The notes: a model not told the origin generated them from the letters alone. Shown: positions 19,141-30,226, counted from the first letter of the stretch. The stretch: 64,000 nucleotides of DNA from Streptococcaceae bacterium ESL0729 (GCA_029391995.1 CP113924.1:1-64000); one strand, 5' to 3'. Translations and numbers: made by a program.

Positions 19141-20382
19141 ATGGATAATCTAAAGGATAGTTTCCTTAAGTTAGCAAAAGATAGGAATTTGTTTGGAGAA
19201 CACCAGAAGGTTTTAATAGCCCTTTCTGGAGGAGTGGATTCCCAAACCCTCTTTAATCTACTTTACAGCTTGAAAGATGACCTTGGAATTGAACTTGGTG
19301 TAGCTCATGTAAACCATAAGCAGAGGCAGGAAAGTGACCTAGAAGAACGTATTTTGATGGAGCGGATGCATGATTTATCCATCCCTATCTTTACAAAATC
19401 ATTTACAGGTAAATTTACCGAAGAAGCTGGTCGTAGCTTTAGATATAGCTTCTTTAAGGACCTTATGTTTACACATGAGTTTACAGCACTAGTAACAGCT
19501 CACCATGCAGACGATGTAGTTGAAACAGTCTTAATGAAGCAGATTAGAGGCAATCGCTTGCGTCATCTTGGTGGGATTAGGGAAAGGCAGGATTTTGGTG
19601 GAGGAGAGTTAATCAGGCCCCTTTTAAGTTTTAGTAAATCTGATTTTGAAACAAGGGATTTTTTTGATGACTATACTAATAGGGAAAATCTATACTTGCG
19701 AAATCTTATTAGAAATCAAGTAATACCACAATTAGAGGATATAAATCCATCATTTAAGGACGGTCTTTTATCCTTAGTAAAAGAGATTAATATGTCTTTA
19801 GAGGTAGTTGAAGAAAATATTGCAAAACTTGGCCTTTCTAGTGACAAGGTTAATCTAGCTATTTTTATGGATCAAGGAGAGGCTTTAAGGAATTTTATTC
19901 TACAGGATTATCTGGAAAAATTTCCTGATTTAAAGGTTGGTAGGCGGCAGTTTGATGAACTTTATCAAATGCTTATAAGGCCAGGACAATTTACAGTCAA
20001 TGTATCTAAGGATTATAAGTTGATTAAGGATAATGATAATTTTTACTTTAAGAGGCAGGATCAATCTCTTGAGATTAAGCAATTTGTAGTTACAAAAACA
20101 AGGCCTACGGGGACTTCCTATGAAAAACTCTATATCCCCAAAGATGCTGACTTTTCCACAAGAAATAGGCAGGCTGGGGATAAAATTTTAATCAATGGCG
20201 TTAACAAAAAAATTAGGCGTTATTTTATTGACCAAAAAATCTCCCTGCTTGAGCGTGAACATGCCCAAATTATCGAAGTAAATGGGGAGGTTTATGGTAT
20301 CTTGGGGATGGTTACAAGTGATTTGAGTAAATCCCTTAAAAATGATAAAATTAGGGATACTTTATACTACTATGAGAGGTGA
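19141..20382 (+). CDS. tilS: tRNA(Ile)-lysidine synthase TilS
   Basis: TilS adds lysine to C34 of the CAU-anticodon tRNA-Ile so that it reads AUA. The 413-residue protein carries the PP-loop SGGVDS (residues 29-34), the conserved AHVNHKQR stretch and a C-terminal TilS domain with RQAGDKI and KKIRRYFID. It begins three bases after the preceding gene and runs into hpt with four bases between, the conserved tilS-hpt-ftsH order. Confidence 0.95.
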   Translation: MDNLKDSFLKLAKDRNLFGEHQKVLIALSGGVDSQTLFNLLYSLKDDLGIELGVAHVNHKQRQESDLEERILMERMHDLSIPIFTKSFTGKFTEEAGRSFRYSFFKDLMFTHEFTALVTAHHADDVVETVLMKQIRGNRLRHLGGIRERQDFGGGELIRPLLSFSKSDFETRDFFDDYTNRENLYLRNLIRNQVIPQLEDINPSFKDGLLSLVKEINMSLEVVEENIAKLGLSSDKVNLAIFMDQGEALRNFILQDYLEKFPDLKVGRRQFDELYQMLIRPGQFTVNVSKDYKLIKDNDNFYFKRQDQSLEIKQFVVTKTRPTGTSYEKLYIPKDADFSTRNRQAGDKILINGVNKKIRRYFIDQKISLLEREHAQIIEVNGEVYGILGMVTSDLSKSLKNDKIRDTLYYYER

Positions 20383-20386
20383 GAAG

Positions 20387-20926
20387 ATGTTAGAACAAGA
20401 TATAAAGAAAGTATTATTTTCAGAAGAAGAGTTGCAAGAGAGAGCTGTTGAATTGGGGGCAGTTTTAACTGCAGATTACCAGGATAAAAATCCCCTAGTC
20501 GTTGGAATCCTTAAGGGCTCTGTCCCATTCTTAGCAGACCTTACCAAGAGGATTGATGCCCATCTTGAAATGGACTTCATGGTTGTTTCAAGCTACCACG
20601 GGGGAACTTCTTCAAGTGGTGAGGTTAAGCTAATCAAGGACCTTGACACAAGTGTTGAAGGGCGTGATATCCTAATCGTTGAGGACATCATCGACACAGG
20701 TCGCACACTTAAGTATCTGGCTGAGCTTCTTGAGCACCGTAAGGCTAACTCTGTTAAGATCGTAACCCTTCTTGACAAGCCTGAAGGACGTGTTGTTGAT
20801 ATCGAAGCTGACTACGTTGGTTTCAATGTTCCAAATGAATTTGTAGTTGGATATGGTCTTGACTTTAACGAAAACTACCGCAACCTTCCATACATTGGTG
20901 TTCTTAAAGAAGAAGTTTACCAATAA
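20387..20926 (+). CDS. hpt: Hypoxanthine-guanine phosphoribosyltransferase
   Basis: Hpt converts hypoxanthine and guanine with PRPP to IMP and GMP. At 180 residues it has the bacterial HPRT length, with the PRPP-binding loop [11 protein letters not shown] near residue 97 and the substrate segment [16 protein letters not shown]. The ATG at 20387 follows GAGAGGTGAGAAG; an upstream in-frame start at 20342 would overlap tilS by 41 bp and adds non-homologous residues. Codon bias is strong. Confidence 0.95.
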   Translation: MLEQDIKKVLFSEEELQERAVELGAVLTADYQDKNPLVVGILKGSVPFLADLTKRIDAHLEMDFMVVSSYHGGTSSSGEVKLIKDLDTSVEGRDILIVEDIIDTGRTLKYLAELLEHRKANSVKIVTLLDKPEGRVVDIEADYVGFNVPNEFVVGYGLDFNENYRNLPYIGVLKEEVYQ

Positions 20927-21078
20927 ACAAGACTTAAGTACCATAGTTATTTAAGATTTTATATTATAAAATTTATATATTTGATAAGTAACCAGGGGCA
21001 TTTATGGTGCTTATAATTGGAATTTCATAAGAATTCTGTCATAATATAAAAAAATTAATGTTTTAGAAAAGGAAATAA

Positions 21079-23106
21079 ATGAATAACAATAGGAAAAACA
21101 ATGGTTTTGTGAAAAATTCCTTTTTGTATGTCCTACTTGTCATTGCTGTAGTATTTGGTCTTAATTGGTTTTTAGGTGATACTTCTACTTCAGTAAATAA
21201 GGTGGATTATACGGAATTTGTTAAAGAGCTGAAGGCTGGCGAAATTGAAAATATTAGTTACCAACCTTCTAGCGGACTTTTGGAAATCAAGGGTGATTAC
21301 AAGTCAGAAAAATCTGTAAAAACTGACTCTGAGCTTAAGCTATTTGGCTCATCTAATGTCAAGGTAAGTAAGTACAGGACTCTTGTATTATCAAATGACT
21401 CAACAATTTCTGAAATTCAACAGCTATCAAATGATGCAGGAGTTGAGATTAAAGTCATTCCTGAAAGTTCAAGCGGTGTATGGCTTAGCTACCTAATGTC
21501 ATTTTTACCATTGATTCTTCTAGTTGGTTTCTTCTACATGATGATGGGTGCCAATGGTGGTGGCCGTGGTGGTGCAGGAAATGCCATGAACTTTGGTAAA
21601 TCTAAGGCTAAACAGCAAGACGGAGCTGCTGTTAAGGTTCGCTTCCAAGATGTGGCTGGAGCTGAAGAGGAAAAACAAGAGCTTGTTGAGGTTGTTGAAT
21701 TCCTTAAAAATCCTAAGAAATTTACAGATCTTGGTGCCCGTATTCCTGCAGGTGTCCTTCTTGAGGGCCCTCCAGGAACTGGTAAAACCCTACTTGCTAA
21801 AGCTGTGGCTGGTGAGGCTGGTGTTCCATTCTTCTCAATTTCAGGTTCTGACTTTGTTGAGATGTTTGTCGGAGTTGGTGCGAGCCGTGTCCGTGATCTT
21901 TTTGAAAATGCCAAGAAGAATGCCCCAGCCATCATCTTCATTGATGAAATTGATGCAGTCGGTCGTCAGCGTGGTGCTGGTATGGGTGGTGGAAACGATG
22001 AGCGTGAGCAGACCCTCAACCAACTTCTTGTTGAGATGGATGGATTCCAAGGGAATGAAGGCATTATCGTAATCGCTGCAACCAACCGTAGTGATGTGTT
22101 GGATCCGGCCCTCCTTCGTCCAGGACGTTTTGACCGTAAAATCTTGGTTGGAGCACCTGACGTTAAGGGACGTGAAGCAGTTCTTCGCGTTCATGCTAAA
22201 AACAAACCACTTGGACCGGATGTTGACCTCAAGGTTGTAGCCCAACAGACTCCAGGTTTTGTGGGTGCTGATCTTGAAAACGTACTTAATGAAGCAGCTC
22301 TTGTGGCAGCTCGCCGTGATAAAAAAGTAATTGATGCTAGTGATATTGATGAGGCCGAAGACCGTGTAATCGCAGGTCCTGCCAAACGTGATAAAAAGGT
22401 ATCTGCTAAGGAACGTGAGATTGTGGCCTACCACGAGGCTGGACACACCATTGTTGGACTTGTTCTGTCAAATGCAAATGTTGTTCACAAGGTAACAATT
22501 GTTCCACGTGGCCGTGCTGGTGGTTACATGATTTCTCTGCCAAAAGAAGATCAAATGCTCCTATCTAAGGAAGATATGCAGGAACGTCTTGCAGGTTTAC
22601 TTGGAGGACGTAGTGCAGAAGAGATTATTTTCAACCAGATTACGACTGGTGCTTCAAATGACTTTGAACAGGCAACACAACTTGCCCGTGCCATGGTTAC
22701 CCAGTACGGAATGAGCGATCTTCTTGGTACCGTTCAGTACGAAGGAAATCAATCAGTATTCGTGGGTCGTGACTATGGTCAAACTAAGGGTTATAGTGAA
22801 GCGACTGCAGTTGCCATTGATGAAGAAGTTCGTCGTATCGTTGCGGAAGCTCATGAACAGGCCCTTCAAATCATTGAAGACAACCGTGAAGCCCATAAAA
22901 ATATTGCTATGGCTCTCCTTAAATATGAAACTCTTGACGCCCGTCAAATTATGAGTATCTATAAGACAGGTAAGATGCCGGCTGACTTTGTTGATGATGA
23001 ACCTGAGGTTGCACAAACTTATGAAGAAGCTAAGGCTGAATCTGATAAGATTGACCACGACCGTCAAGTTACTGAAGAAAAAGAAACAGGAGAAGCAACT
23101 GATTAA
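21079..23106 (+). CDS. ftsH: ATP-dependent zinc metalloprotease FtsH
   Basis: FtsH is the hexameric membrane AAA+ protease that degrades misfolded membrane and regulatory proteins. In 675 residues it has two transmembrane helices (about 14-32 and 134-155), Walker A GPPGTGKT near residue 231, Walker [12 protein letters not shown], the second region of homology, and the zinc-binding HEAGH near residue 451. The C-terminus is acidic. It lies 152 bp after hpt with an AT-rich promoter region, and no CtsR operator was recognised. A terminator follows. Confidence 0.97.
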   Translation: MNNNRKNNGFVKNSFLYVLLVIAVVFGLNWFLGDTSTSVNKVDYTEFVKELKAGEIENISYQPSSGLLEIKGDYKSEKSVKTDSELKLFGSSNVKVSKYRTLVLSNDSTISEIQQLSNDAGVEIKVIPESSSGVWLSYLMSFLPLILLVGFFYMMMGANGGGRGGAGNAMNFGKSKAKQQDGAAVKVRFQDVAGAEEEKQELVEVVEFLKNPKKFTDLGARIPAGVLLEGPPGTGKTLLAKAVAGEAGVPFFSISGSDFVEMFVGVGASRVRDLFENAKKNAPAIIFIDEIDAVGRQRGAGMGGGNDEREQTLNQLLVEMDGFQGNEGIIVIAATNRSDVLDPALLRPGRFDRKILVGAPDVKGREAVLRVHAKNKPLGPDVDLKVVAQQTPGFVGADLENVLNEAALVAARRDKKVIDASDIDEAEDRVIAGPAKRDKKVSAKEREIVAYHEAGHTIVGLVLSNANVVHKVTIVPRGRAGGYMISLPKEDQMLLSKEDMQERLAGLLGGRSAEEIIFNQITTGASNDFEQATQLARAMVTQYGMSDLLGTVQYEGNQSVFVGRDYGQTKGYSEATAVAIDEEVRRIVAEAHEQALQIIEDNREAHKNIAMALLKYETLDARQIMSIYKTGKMPADFVDDEPEVAQTYEEAKAESDKIDHDRQVTEEKETGEATD

Positions 23107-23125
23107 TATCAGTTGCTTTTTTTTA
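23094..23125 (+). terminator. Terminator of ftsH
   Basis: The stem AGCAACTGAT / ATCAGTTGCT with loop TAAT is followed by a run of T. It begins within the last codons of ftsH. Confidence 0.9.
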
Positions 23126-23253
23126 TGGTCTTAGCCATCGACATATTATCTTGTTTTTTAATTTTATTTATAGTAAAATTGAGGATACCTTTAAACTGTG
23201 TGAATATTATGGAAATATCGCAATGGAGGAATTTTTTTTAAGAGGAATAATTT

Positions 23254-24648
23254 ATGAACATCTTTCGTAAGAAGAATCTAAGTTCTGGAAAAACTGAGAT
23301 GAAAAGGCATTTAAGAACCTTTGATCTTATCTTTCTTGGGCTTGGAGCAGTAGTTGGTAGTGGGATATTCACTATCACAGGTATTGGAGCAGCTGAATAT
23401 GCAGGACCAGCCCTTGTTATATCAATTATCATTGCAGCCCTTGCTGTTGGTATTTCAGGTCTTTTTTTTGCTGAATTTGCTTCACGCTTGCCAGTAATTG
23501 GAGGACCTTATGGTTATCTATATGCTATTTTTGGAGAATTTATAGCTTGGATAGCTGGATGGCTTGTCATCATGGAGTTTTTATCAGCCGTCTCAGGAGT
23601 TGCTAGCGGTTGGGCATCTTATTTAAAGGGTCTTTTCCATATTAGTTTACCAAAGGCCCTAAGCGGACCTTTTAATCCGTCTGAAGGAACTTATATTGAC
23701 ATTTTACCTGTCCTAGTTATTGTTTTAGTAACTGCTATTGTTCTTATGAACTCAAAGGTTGCCCTTCGTTTTAATGGTGCCCTTGTTGCCCTTAAATTTT
23801 CAGCCCTAGCTCTTTTTATCATTGTTGGTATTTTCTTTATTAAACCTGAAAATTGGTCTAATTTTTCACCTTATGGTTGGGGATCATTTTTTGGAGACCC
23901 TAATCAAAATAAGGGAATTTTAGGTGGGGCTGCCATTATGTTCTTTGCCTTTTTAGGATATGAATCAATTGGGACAGCTGCTGATGAAGCCATTGAACCT
24001 CAAAAATCGGTTCCCCGTGGTATAGGTGGGGCCTTAGCTATTGTAGCCCTTCTTTATATCGTTGTAACCCTTATTCTTACGGGTATGGTTAATTATACAA
24101 AATTAAATGTAGCAGATCCCCTAGCCTTTGCTCTTCGCCATGTGGGTATGTCATGGGCTGCCAACTACATCTCAATTGTTGCTATTTTGACCCTGGTTAC
24201 AGTTTGTATTTCAATGATTTTTGCTCTTGCTCGAATGATTTATGGAATTAGCCGGGATGGGCTTATTCCAAAAAGTTTTAGTAAAATTTCTGAAAAAACT
24301 AAGGTGCCAACAAATGCAACCTTGCTTGCAGGATTTGTATCTGCAGTAGCAGCAGGTATTAGTAGCTTAAATCAGCTGGCAGAATTTGTAAATATTTGTA
24401 CCCTAGCCTACCTTATTCTTTTAGCCCTTGGAATTATTAAGTTAAGACATGACCAAGGTCTTCCTGAAAAGGGACAGTTTAAGACACCTTTAGTTCCCCT
24501 TTTACCAATTATTTCAATTGTTATTTGTGTAAGTTTTATGAGTCAATATAGCTTGATCACTTGGATTGCCTTTGGTGTTACCTTAGTCATTGCAACAATT
24601 ATCTACTTTACCTATGGTTACAAGCATAGTGAGCTTAATAAAAAATAA
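23254..24648 (+). CDS. APC-family amino acid permease (cationic amino acid transporter type)
   Basis: The 464-residue protein has about 12 transmembrane segments. It opens with LRTFDLIFLGLGAVVGSGIF, the APC substrate-binding helix 1 with its GSGIF motif, and carries the FAFLGYESIGTAADEAIEPQ stretch typical of the CAT/YfnA subgroup. Transport of basic amino acids or serine/threonine is plausible; the substrate is not readable. It stands alone between ftsH and the convergent YitT genes, sharing a bidirectional terminator with them. Confidence 0.88.
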   Translation: MNIFRKKNLSSGKTEMKRHLRTFDLIFLGLGAVVGSGIFTITGIGAAEYAGPALVISIIIAALAVGISGLFFAEFASRLPVIGGPYGYLYAIFGEFIAWIAGWLVIMEFLSAVSGVASGWASYLKGLFHISLPKALSGPFNPSEGTYIDILPVLVIVLVTAIVLMNSKVALRFNGALVALKFSALALFIIVGIFFIKPENWSNFSPYGWGSFFGDPNQNKGILGGAAIMFFAFLGYESIGTAADEAIEPQKSVPRGIGGALAIVALLYIVVTLILTGMVNYTKLNVADPLAFALRHVGMSWAANYISIVAILTLVTVCISMIFALARMIYGISRDGLIPKSFSKISEKTKVPTNATLLAGFVSAVAAGISSLNQLAEFVNICTLAYLILLALGIIKLRHDQGLPEKGQFKTPLVPLLPIISIVICVSFMSQYSLITWIAFGVTLVIATIIYFTYGYKHSELNKK

Positions 24649-24682
24649 AAAAGTTTGGAAGATTTCTTCCAAACTTTTTTAT
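24647..24682. terminator. Bidirectional terminator between permease and YitT genes
   Basis: A 16-bp stem with A-run, GTTTGGAAGA, two-base loop, TCTTCCAAAC and T-run serves both the rightward permease and the leftward yitT-like gene whose stop lies at 24683. Confidence 0.88.
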
Positions 24683-25558
24683 TTAAAATAATTTTTTCTT
24701 ACGAATATTATAGGTAAAGCCACTTCCAATTACCTCGTGAACATTAATGACTGAGATGAAGGCATTTGGATCAACATCAAGCATGAGATTTTTAACGCGG
24801 GGGATTTCTTCTGGTGACAGGACAATGTAGATGACTTTTTTATCAGTCCCAGAGTAAACTCCTTCGCCATTTAAAAATGTAGCACCGCGGTCAATTTCAT
24901 TGACGAGCTTAATACCAGCTTCTTCGGCCTTATTTGATATGATAATCATTCCTCGGACAGCATAACCACCATTTTGAATGATTTCGACAGCCTTGCTGTA
25001 AACAAAGCTTGCTATCAAGGTATACATCATATGCTTAACATCAATATAAGAAAGGCTTGCCACAAGGACAATGATATCAATGAATAGTAGGGCTTGACCC
25101 AGTTGAACACCTTTTTTAATCTCCAAAACCTTTGCAATAATATCAGAACCACCAGATGTTCCACCGAAGCGAAAGATTATTCCAGTCCCAACACCAGCAA
25201 AGGTTCCTGCAAGAATACCTGCAACCAGAAAATCACCGTCAACGTTAATGGAAAGGTCAAATTTTTGGAAGTAGTAGATGAAAATTGACATGACGATGGT
25301 TGAATAGATGGTGTAGGCGATAGATTTTTTACCCAGATACTTGTAGCCTAAAATGAAAGGCGGAATATTTAAGATAACCCGGGTGAAGGCTGGGTTTATT
25401 CCTAGCAAAGCGTGGATGATTAGGGTTATCCCACTGACACCACCCTCAGCTAGTTGGTGTGCCATATTGAATTCAACAAATCCAAAGGCATAAATGGCTG
25501 TCCCAACTGTAACCATAAGAATGCTTACGGGATCAAAGATTGAATTGTTTTTTTTCAT
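24683..25558 (-). CDS. YitT family membrane protein (DUF161 + DUF2179)
   Basis: The 291-residue protein has about five transmembrane helices followed by a cytoplasmic C-terminal DUF2179 domain (about residues 205-285) with the ISVINVHEVIGSGF ending. The internal GTSGGSDIIAKVL motif is characteristic of the family. No transport or enzymatic function is established for the family. It is next to a second YitT paralogue in the same direction, 32 bp away, so the two may be one transcription unit. Confidence 0.88.
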   Translation of the reverse strand: MKKNNSIFDPVSILMVTVGTAIYAFGFVEFNMAHQLAEGGVSGITLIIHALLGINPAFTRVILNIPPFILGYKYLGKKSIAYTIYSTIVMSIFIYYFQKFDLSINVDGDFLVAGILAGTFAGVGTGIIFRFGGTSGGSDIIAKVLEIKKGVQLGQALLFIDIIVLVASLSYIDVKHMMYTLIASFVYSKAVEIIQNGGYAVRGMIIISNKAEEAGIKLVNEIDRGATFLNGEGVYSGTDKKVIYIVLSPEEIPRVKNLMLDVDPNAFISVINVHEVIGSGFTYNIRKKKLF

Positions 25559-25590
25559 AATAGTCCTTGAGATTTTTAAAATATTAGGGC

Positions 25591-26487
25591 TTATCCTTCG
25601 TCAAAATTTCCGAGAATTTTAACATTTTCAGATATTGAAACAAAGGCATTTTCATCAACTTTTTTCATGTTATTTTTGAAGTATGAAAATTCTGCCCTGG
25701 TAATAATTGTAAGTAGGATGGTCATTTCATCGTGGCTATAGGCACCCTCAGCATTGTTTATGATGGTAACTCCCCGGTGTAATTTATTCTGGATAAAGTC
25801 AGATACTTGATGGGATTTTTTGGTAACAATCATAACCTGCATCTTCTTTTGCTTGGTGTAAATAGCATCCGTTACCCTACTTGAGACAAAAATGGTGAAA
25901 AGTGAGTAAAACATGTACTTCCAGCCAAAGAGAACTCCAGTAATAAGCACGATTACGGCATTAAACATGAGGGAGATGTGACCGACATTTCGGCCAGTTT
26001 TTTTGCGAATGGCAAGACTTATAATGTCTGTTCCCCCGCTTGAAATTCCATTTCTAAAACTATAACCAATCCCAGCTCCCATGATAAGTCCACCAAAGAT
26101 AGCGTTGATTATTGGATCTGTTGTTAGGACAACCTCAGGTATTATCTGCATGAAGATAGAGCTTAGGGTTACTGTTAAGATAGTATAGAGGGTAAATTTA
26201 TGACCAATTTTCTTCCAGGCTAAAATAAAGAGGGGAAGATTTATGGCATAAAGGGTAACCGACACAGGAATGGTGAAGCCCAACAGCCTATGGCTTAGGG
26301 TTGAAAGAATCTGGGCAAGCCCAGTCGCTCCAGTTGAATAAACATGACCCGGAACGAAGAAGAAATTGACTGCAATACTGGATAGGATGGCATAGACAAT
26401 TGAGGCTGAGAATTTTTCAGTAAACTGCTCTATTGTATTCTGGGCTCTAATATCTTCTGAACTTTGTTTGGTAAATGGTATTTTCAT
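25591..26487 (-). CDS. YitT family membrane protein, second paralogue
   Basis: This paralogue (298 residues) has the same layout: N-terminal cytoplasmic part, five membrane helices with ISSGGTDIISLAIRKKTG, and a DUF2179 tail ending VSISENVKILGNFDEG. I place the start at 26487, five bases after the aspS stop, because the longer version beginning at 26532 would overlap aspS by 41 bp. It is presumably transcribed through from hisS-aspS. Confidence 0.85.
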   Translation of the reverse strand: MKIPFTKQSSEDIRAQNTIEQFTEKFSASIVYAILSSIAVNFFFVPGHVYSTGATGLAQILSTLSHRLLGFTIPVSVTLYAINLPLFILAWKKIGHKFTLYTILTVTLSSIFMQIIPEVVLTTDPIINAIFGGLIMGAGIGYSFRNGISSGGTDIISLAIRKKTGRNVGHISLMFNAVIVLITGVLFGWKYMFYSLFTIFVSSRVTDAIYTKQKKMQVMIVTKKSHQVSDFIQNKLHRGVTIINNAEGAYSHDEMTILLTIITRAEFSYFKNNMKKVDENAFVSISENVKILGNFDEG

Positions 26488-26491
26488 AGGC

Positions 26492-28243
26492 TTATTCTTT
26501 ATCTGCCTTGACTTCCAGGTGAAGCTCCTCAAGTTGTTTTGGTGCTACAAGACTTGGTGCTTCGGTCATTGGGTCGCTTGCCTTATTGTTTTTCGGGAAG
26601 GCGATAACTTCACGGATGTTGTCTTTCTTAGCTAGAAGCATAGCAAGACGGTCAAGACCAAGTGCTAGTCCTCCGTGTGGTGGGAATCCGTAGTCGAGTG
26701 CTTCAAGAAGGAAACCAAATTGCTCGCGGGCATCTTCTTCGCTGAAGCCTAGGGCTGTAAACATTCTTTCTTGAAGTTTGCGAGTGTTGATACGGAGGCT
26801 TCCTCCACCAAGTTCATATCCGTTGAGGACAACATCGTAGGCAACGGCACGTACCTTTTCAAGGTCTGACTCAAGGAACTCTTCACTTTCCTTAGTTGGA
26901 AGTGTGAATGGGTGGTGGGCTGACATGAAGCGTCCTTCTTCTTCACTGTATTCAAACATTGGCCAGTCGATTACCCATAGGAAGTTGAATTTGTCAGTGT
27001 CAATTAGGTCAAGCTCTTTAGCAAGACGGCTTCTTAGGGCACCAAGTGTGTTGTTTGCCACATCTAGTTCGTCAGCAACAAAGAGGATTAGGTCTCCGTT
27101 TTCTGCCTTAAGTTCTCCTAGGAGTTCAGGAGTCTTGTCAGTTAGGAATTTAGCAACTGGTCCAGTTAGGGCGTCGCCGTCAACCTTAACCCAGGCAAGA
27201 CCTTTTGCACCAAACTGCTTAGCAAATTCAGTCAGCTTGTCGATGTCCTTACGCGAGTATTTGTCTGCAGCACCTTTTGCAAGGATTGCCTTAACTGCAG
27301 GAGCTTCTGAGAAGACCTTGAAGTCAACAGTTTTTGCAAGGTCAGAGATGTCTACAAGTTTCATATCAAAACGTGTGTCAGGCTTGTCGCTTCCGTAGAA
27401 GTTCATAGCATCATCATAGCTCATGCGTGGGAATGGAAGTTGCACGTCGATGTTAAGTGCTTCCTTCATAACTTTTGCAAGAAGTCCTTCAGTTAGGTCC
27501 TGGATATCTTGGTCGTTTAGGAATGAAGTCTCAAGGTCGACCTGTGTGAATTCAGGCTGGCGGTCACCACGAAGGTCTTCGTCACGGAAACATTTAACGA
27601 TTTGGTAGTAGCGGTCAAATCCAGCATTCATAAGGAGCTGTTTAGTGATCTGTGGGCTCTGTGGAAGGGCATAGAAGTGTCCCTCAGAAACACGGCTTGG
27701 TACTAGGTAGTCACGGGCCCCTTCTGGAGTTGACTTAGTAAGAACTGGTGTTTCCACATCGATAAAGTCAAGGTCGTCTAAATAGTGACGGATTGATTTA
27801 GTGATCTGGTGGCGCAGTTTGAAGTTGTTAAGCATTTCCGGACGACGGAGGTCAAGGTAGCGGTAACGAAGACGAGTTTCGTCACTTGCGTTCATGTCGT
27901 CAGTGATCTCAAAAGGAGTTGTTTTTGAGGTATTAAGAATTGTAAGGGCAGAAACTGCAAGTTCAACTTCACCAGTTGGGACCTTGTCGTTTGTACTTGT
28001 ACGGCGGACAACCTCACCAGTAACCTCGATAACGTACTCATTACGGAGTGACTCAGCAGTAGCCATAACCTCGCTTGATACGTGTTCAGGGTTGATGACA
28101 AGTTGCATGATTCCTTCGCGGTCGCGTAGGTCGATGAAGATTAGACCTCCAAGGTCACGGCGGCGTCCAACCCATCCCTTAAGGGTGATTGTTTCACCAA
28201 TATTTGCACTGCGTACTTCTCCTGCGTACATGGTTCTTTTCAT
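26492..28243 (-). CDS. aspS: Aspartyl-tRNA synthetase
   Basis: AspRS charges tRNA-Asp. The 583-residue bacterial-type enzyme has an N-terminal OB anticodon-binding domain ([19 protein letters not shown]), the class II catalytic core with [16 protein letters not shown]-type motif 2 and a GAD insertion, and motif 3 [12 protein letters not shown]. Its ATG overlaps the hisS stop (ATGTAATG), indicating translational coupling. It is controlled with hisS by the upstream T-box. Confidence 0.97.
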   Translation of the reverse strand: MKRTMYAGEVRSANIGETITLKGWVGRRRDLGGLIFIDLRDREGIMQLVINPEHVSSEVMATAESLRNEYVIEVTGEVVRRTSTNDKVPTGEVELAVSALTILNTSKTTPFEITDDMNASDETRLRYRYLDLRRPEMLNNFKLRHQITKSIRHYLDDLDFIDVETPVLTKSTPEGARDYLVPSRVSEGHFYALPQSPQITKQLLMNAGFDRYYQIVKCFRDEDLRGDRQPEFTQVDLETSFLNDQDIQDLTEGLLAKVMKEALNIDVQLPFPRMSYDDAMNFYGSDKPDTRFDMKLVDISDLAKTVDFKVFSEAPAVKAILAKGAADKYSRKDIDKLTEFAKQFGAKGLAWVKVDGDALTGPVAKFLTDKTPELLGELKAENGDLILFVADELDVANNTLGALRSRLAKELDLIDTDKFNFLWVIDWPMFEYSEEEGRFMSAHHPFTLPTKESEEFLESDLEKVRAVAYDVVLNGYELGGGSLRINTRKLQERMFTALGFSEEDAREQFGFLLEALDYGFPPHGGLALGLDRLAMLLAKKDNIREVIAFPKNNKASDPMTEAPSLVAPKQLEELHLEVKADKE

Positions 28244-29529
28244 TACATTTTCTCCTCTAATTCATCAAAAATTTTCCCAAAGTCTTCACTGATCTCTGAG
28301 ATAGTTGTTGTTACTTCCTTGCGGCTTTCGTTGTTCTTAACCTTGATTACACCACTTTCAACCTCAGACTCACCAAGGGTGATAACCATTTTGGCCTTGT
28401 AGGCTTCAGCACTCTTGAACTGGGCCTTGATTTTGCGTCCAAGGTAGTCGCGGTCTGCTTTAAATCCTTGGTTGCGTAGACTTTCAACAAGCTTAAGGGC
28501 TGGAAGGTTTGCTGCTTCGCCAAGCACGATAACATAGGCGTCAAGTGAGTTGGCTGTTGGGATTTCAATTCCCTGCTCTTCCATAACTAGAAGAATGCGT
28601 TCCATACCAAGACCAAACCCAAAAGCGGGAGTTTCAGGGCCGTTGAAGTATTCAACAAGTCCGTCATAGCGTCCACCAGCACAGATGGTAAGCTCAGTCC
28701 CCTTAACGTCAATCATAAATTCAAAGATTGTGTCGTTGTAGTAGTCAAGACCACGGACCATGGTTTGGTCGATGATGTAGTCGATATTTAGAGCTTCAAG
28801 CATGGCACGAACCTCAGCAAAGTAGGCACGTGACTCGTCAGTCAGGTAGTCAAGAACCTGTGGAGCATCCTTAATGATTTCGCGGTCGCCGTTGTCCTTG
28901 CTGTCAAGGATACGAAGCGGATTTTCCTTGAGGCGGCGTCTGCTATCCTCAGAAAGTTGACCCTCAAAAGGTGTCAGGTAGTCGACTAGGGCTTTGCGGT
29001 AGTTGGTGCGACTTTCCTTGTCCCCAAGGCTATTTAGGTGGAGTTTGATTCCCTCAATCCCCAGTTGATCAAAAAGGGCGTAGGCCATGGTGATGGTTTC
29101 AACGTCAGTTGCTGGATTTTTTGAACCAAAGCATTCGACACCGATTTGGTGGAACTGGCGGAGGCGTCCAGCCTGCGGGCGTTCATAGCGGAACATTGGG
29201 CCTGTATAATAAAGCTTAACGGGCTTTTGAACCTCTGGGGCAAAAAGCTTATTCTCAACATATGAGCGAACAACTGGCGCTGTTCCTTCAGGACGAAGGG
29301 TGATATGACGACCCCCCTTGTCCTCAAAATCATACATCTCCTTGGTGACGATGTCACTGGTGTCTCCGGCACTGCGGCTGATTACTTCGTAGTGCTCAAA
29401 AATGGGCGTGCGAATCTCCTGGTAGTTGTAGCTTGAGAAGACAAGGTTTGCTGTCTCTTCTAAAAACTGCCATTTTGCACTTTCGCCAGGCATAATATCT
29501 ACGGTGCCTTTTGGTCTTTGTAGCTTCAT
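28243..29529 (-). CDS. hisS: Histidyl-tRNA synthetase
   Basis: HisRS charges tRNA-His. The 428-residue class II enzyme starts [17 protein letters not shown] and has motif 2 ([21 protein letters not shown]), the histidine-specific [13 protein letters not shown] stretch and [12 protein letters not shown] as motif 3, with a C-terminal anticodon-binding domain. AGGAAG precedes the ATG. A T-box leader sits directly upstream, so expression is expected to rise when its cognate tRNA is uncharged. Confidence 0.97.
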   Translation of the reverse strand: MKLQRPKGTVDIMPGESAKWQFLEETANLVFSSYNYQEIRTPIFEHYEVISRSAGDTSDIVTKEMYDFEDKGGRHITLRPEGTAPVVRSYVENKLFAPEVQKPVKLYYTGPMFRYERPQAGRLRQFHQIGVECFGSKNPATDVETITMAYALFDQLGIEGIKLHLNSLGDKESRTNYRKALVDYLTPFEGQLSEDSRRRLKENPLRILDSKDNGDREIIKDAPQVLDYLTDESRAYFAEVRAMLEALNIDYIIDQTMVRGLDYYNDTIFEFMIDVKGTELTICAGGRYDGLVEYFNGPETPAFGFGLGMERILLVMEEQGIEIPTANSLDAYVIVLGEAANLPALKLVESLRNQGFKADRDYLGRKIKAQFKSAEAYKAKMVITLGESEVESGVIKVKNNESRKEVTTTISEISEDFGKIFDELEEKM

Positions 29530-29694
29530 AATACTTCCTTTCTATAGAAAAAGCCCTTGGATTAATCCAAGGACGTAAAATACGTGGTGCCACCTTTTTT
29601 CACAGGGGTATCCTGCCTCATAAGCTGTAACGTTGCTAGCGATAATAAGTCACGGATGGGTTGTATCCTTTCAGCCAGGGGACACTCTCTGCTA
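29530..29694 (-). ncRNA. T-box riboswitch leader of hisS-aspS
   Basis: On the minus strand the leader has AGAGAG of stem I, the GCTGAAAG element, the T-box sequence AAGGTGGCACCACG (about 29584-29597) and a terminator CCTTGGATTAATCCAAGG followed by GCTTTTTC (29549-29572). Stem I closes with CTAGC/GCTAG. I could not place a histidine specifier with confidence; GAC (Asp) occurs where the specifier loop is expected, so the leader may sense tRNA-Asp. Confidence 0.9.
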
Positions 29695-29699
29695 GGGAT

Positions 29700-29728
29700 A
29701 TTGTAACAAATGATTGGTCATTCCTCAA
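29700..29728 (-). promoter_or_regulatory. Promoter of the hisS T-box transcript
   Basis: Minus-strand TTGAGG (29723-29728), a 17-base spacer and TACAAT (29700-29705) form a sigma-A promoter starting the leader at about 29693. Confidence 0.7.
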
Positions 29729-29761
29729 GGTTAAAATTTTTATTTTTTAAGAAAGATGCAG

Positions 29762-29820
29762 TTTGTAAAGTAAAAATACTTTACAAAACTCTTGTATTTG
29801 TTTCAAAAACATGTTAAGAT
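29762..29820 (+). promoter_or_regulatory. rpmF promoter with an upstream 11-bp inverted repeat
   Basis: TTGTAT (29792-29797), 17 bases, TAAGAT (29815-29820) is a good promoter for rpmF-rpmG. Just upstream, TTTGTAAAGTA (29762-29772) and TACTTTACAAA (29777-29787) form an inverted repeat with a four-base centre that could be an operator or a hairpin. Confidence 0.55.
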
Positions 29821-29885
29821 ACTAAAGTATTTGAATTTAAGGGCCCAGTGCCTAGTCAAAGAATATAATAAAAGGAGACATACAC

Positions 29886-30056
29886 ATGGCAGTACCAGCA
29901 CGTCGTACTTCAAAATCTAAAAAAAATAAACGCCGTACTCACTACAAAATTTCAGCTCCAACTGTAACTTTTGATGAGACTACAGGTGATTACAACCGTT
30001 CGCACCGTGTATCACTTAAAGGATACTACAAGGGTCGTAAAGTTACTAAGGATTAA
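29886..30056 (+). CDS. rpmF: 50S ribosomal protein L32
   Basis: The 56-residue basic protein [19 protein letters not shown] matches L32 of lactic acid bacteria. It lacks the CxxC zinc pairs, so it is the zinc-independent form. AAAGGAG lies upstream, and rpmG follows after 12 bases, forming a two-gene ribosomal operon with a strong terminator. Confidence 0.95.
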   Translation: MAVPARRTSKSKKNKRRTHYKISAPTVTFDETTGDYNRSHRVSLKGYYKGRKVTKD

Positions 30057-30068
30057 TAGGAGGCTAAT

Positions 30069-30218
30069 ATGCGCGTAAACATTACTTTGGAACACAAAGA
30101 ATCTGGTGAACGTTTATATCTGACTCAAAAAAATAAACGTAACAACCCAGACCGTCTTGAACTTAAAAAATATTCTCCAAAACTACGTAAACACGTTGTT
30201 TTCAAGGAAGTTAAATAA
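30069..30218 (+). CDS. rpmG: 50S ribosomal protein L33
   Basis: The 49-residue protein begins [17 protein letters not shown] and contains [18 protein letters not shown], the L33 signature. Like its operon partner L32 it has no cysteine pairs, so it is a zinc-independent L33 version. TAGGAGG is at an ideal distance from the ATG. Another L33 gene may exist elsewhere in the genome, as is common in this group. Confidence 0.95.
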   Translation: MRVNITLEHKESGERLYLTQKNKRNNPDRLELKKYSPKLRKHVVFKEVK

Positions 30219-30226
30219 TAATAAAG

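Noticed and set aside
21841-22446. A 201-codon open frame on the minus strand inside ftsH
   Set aside because: It is an antisense shadow of a strongly codon-biased gene, with no ribosome site and no recognisable protein.
24699-24707. TACGAATA, which resembles a competence cin-box
   Set aside because: It lies at the 3' end of a coding region with no gene starting downstream, so it is a chance match.
26904-27398. A 164-codon plus-strand frame inside aspS
   Set aside because: Ser/Arg-rich shadow translation of the aspS antisense strand; no start signals.
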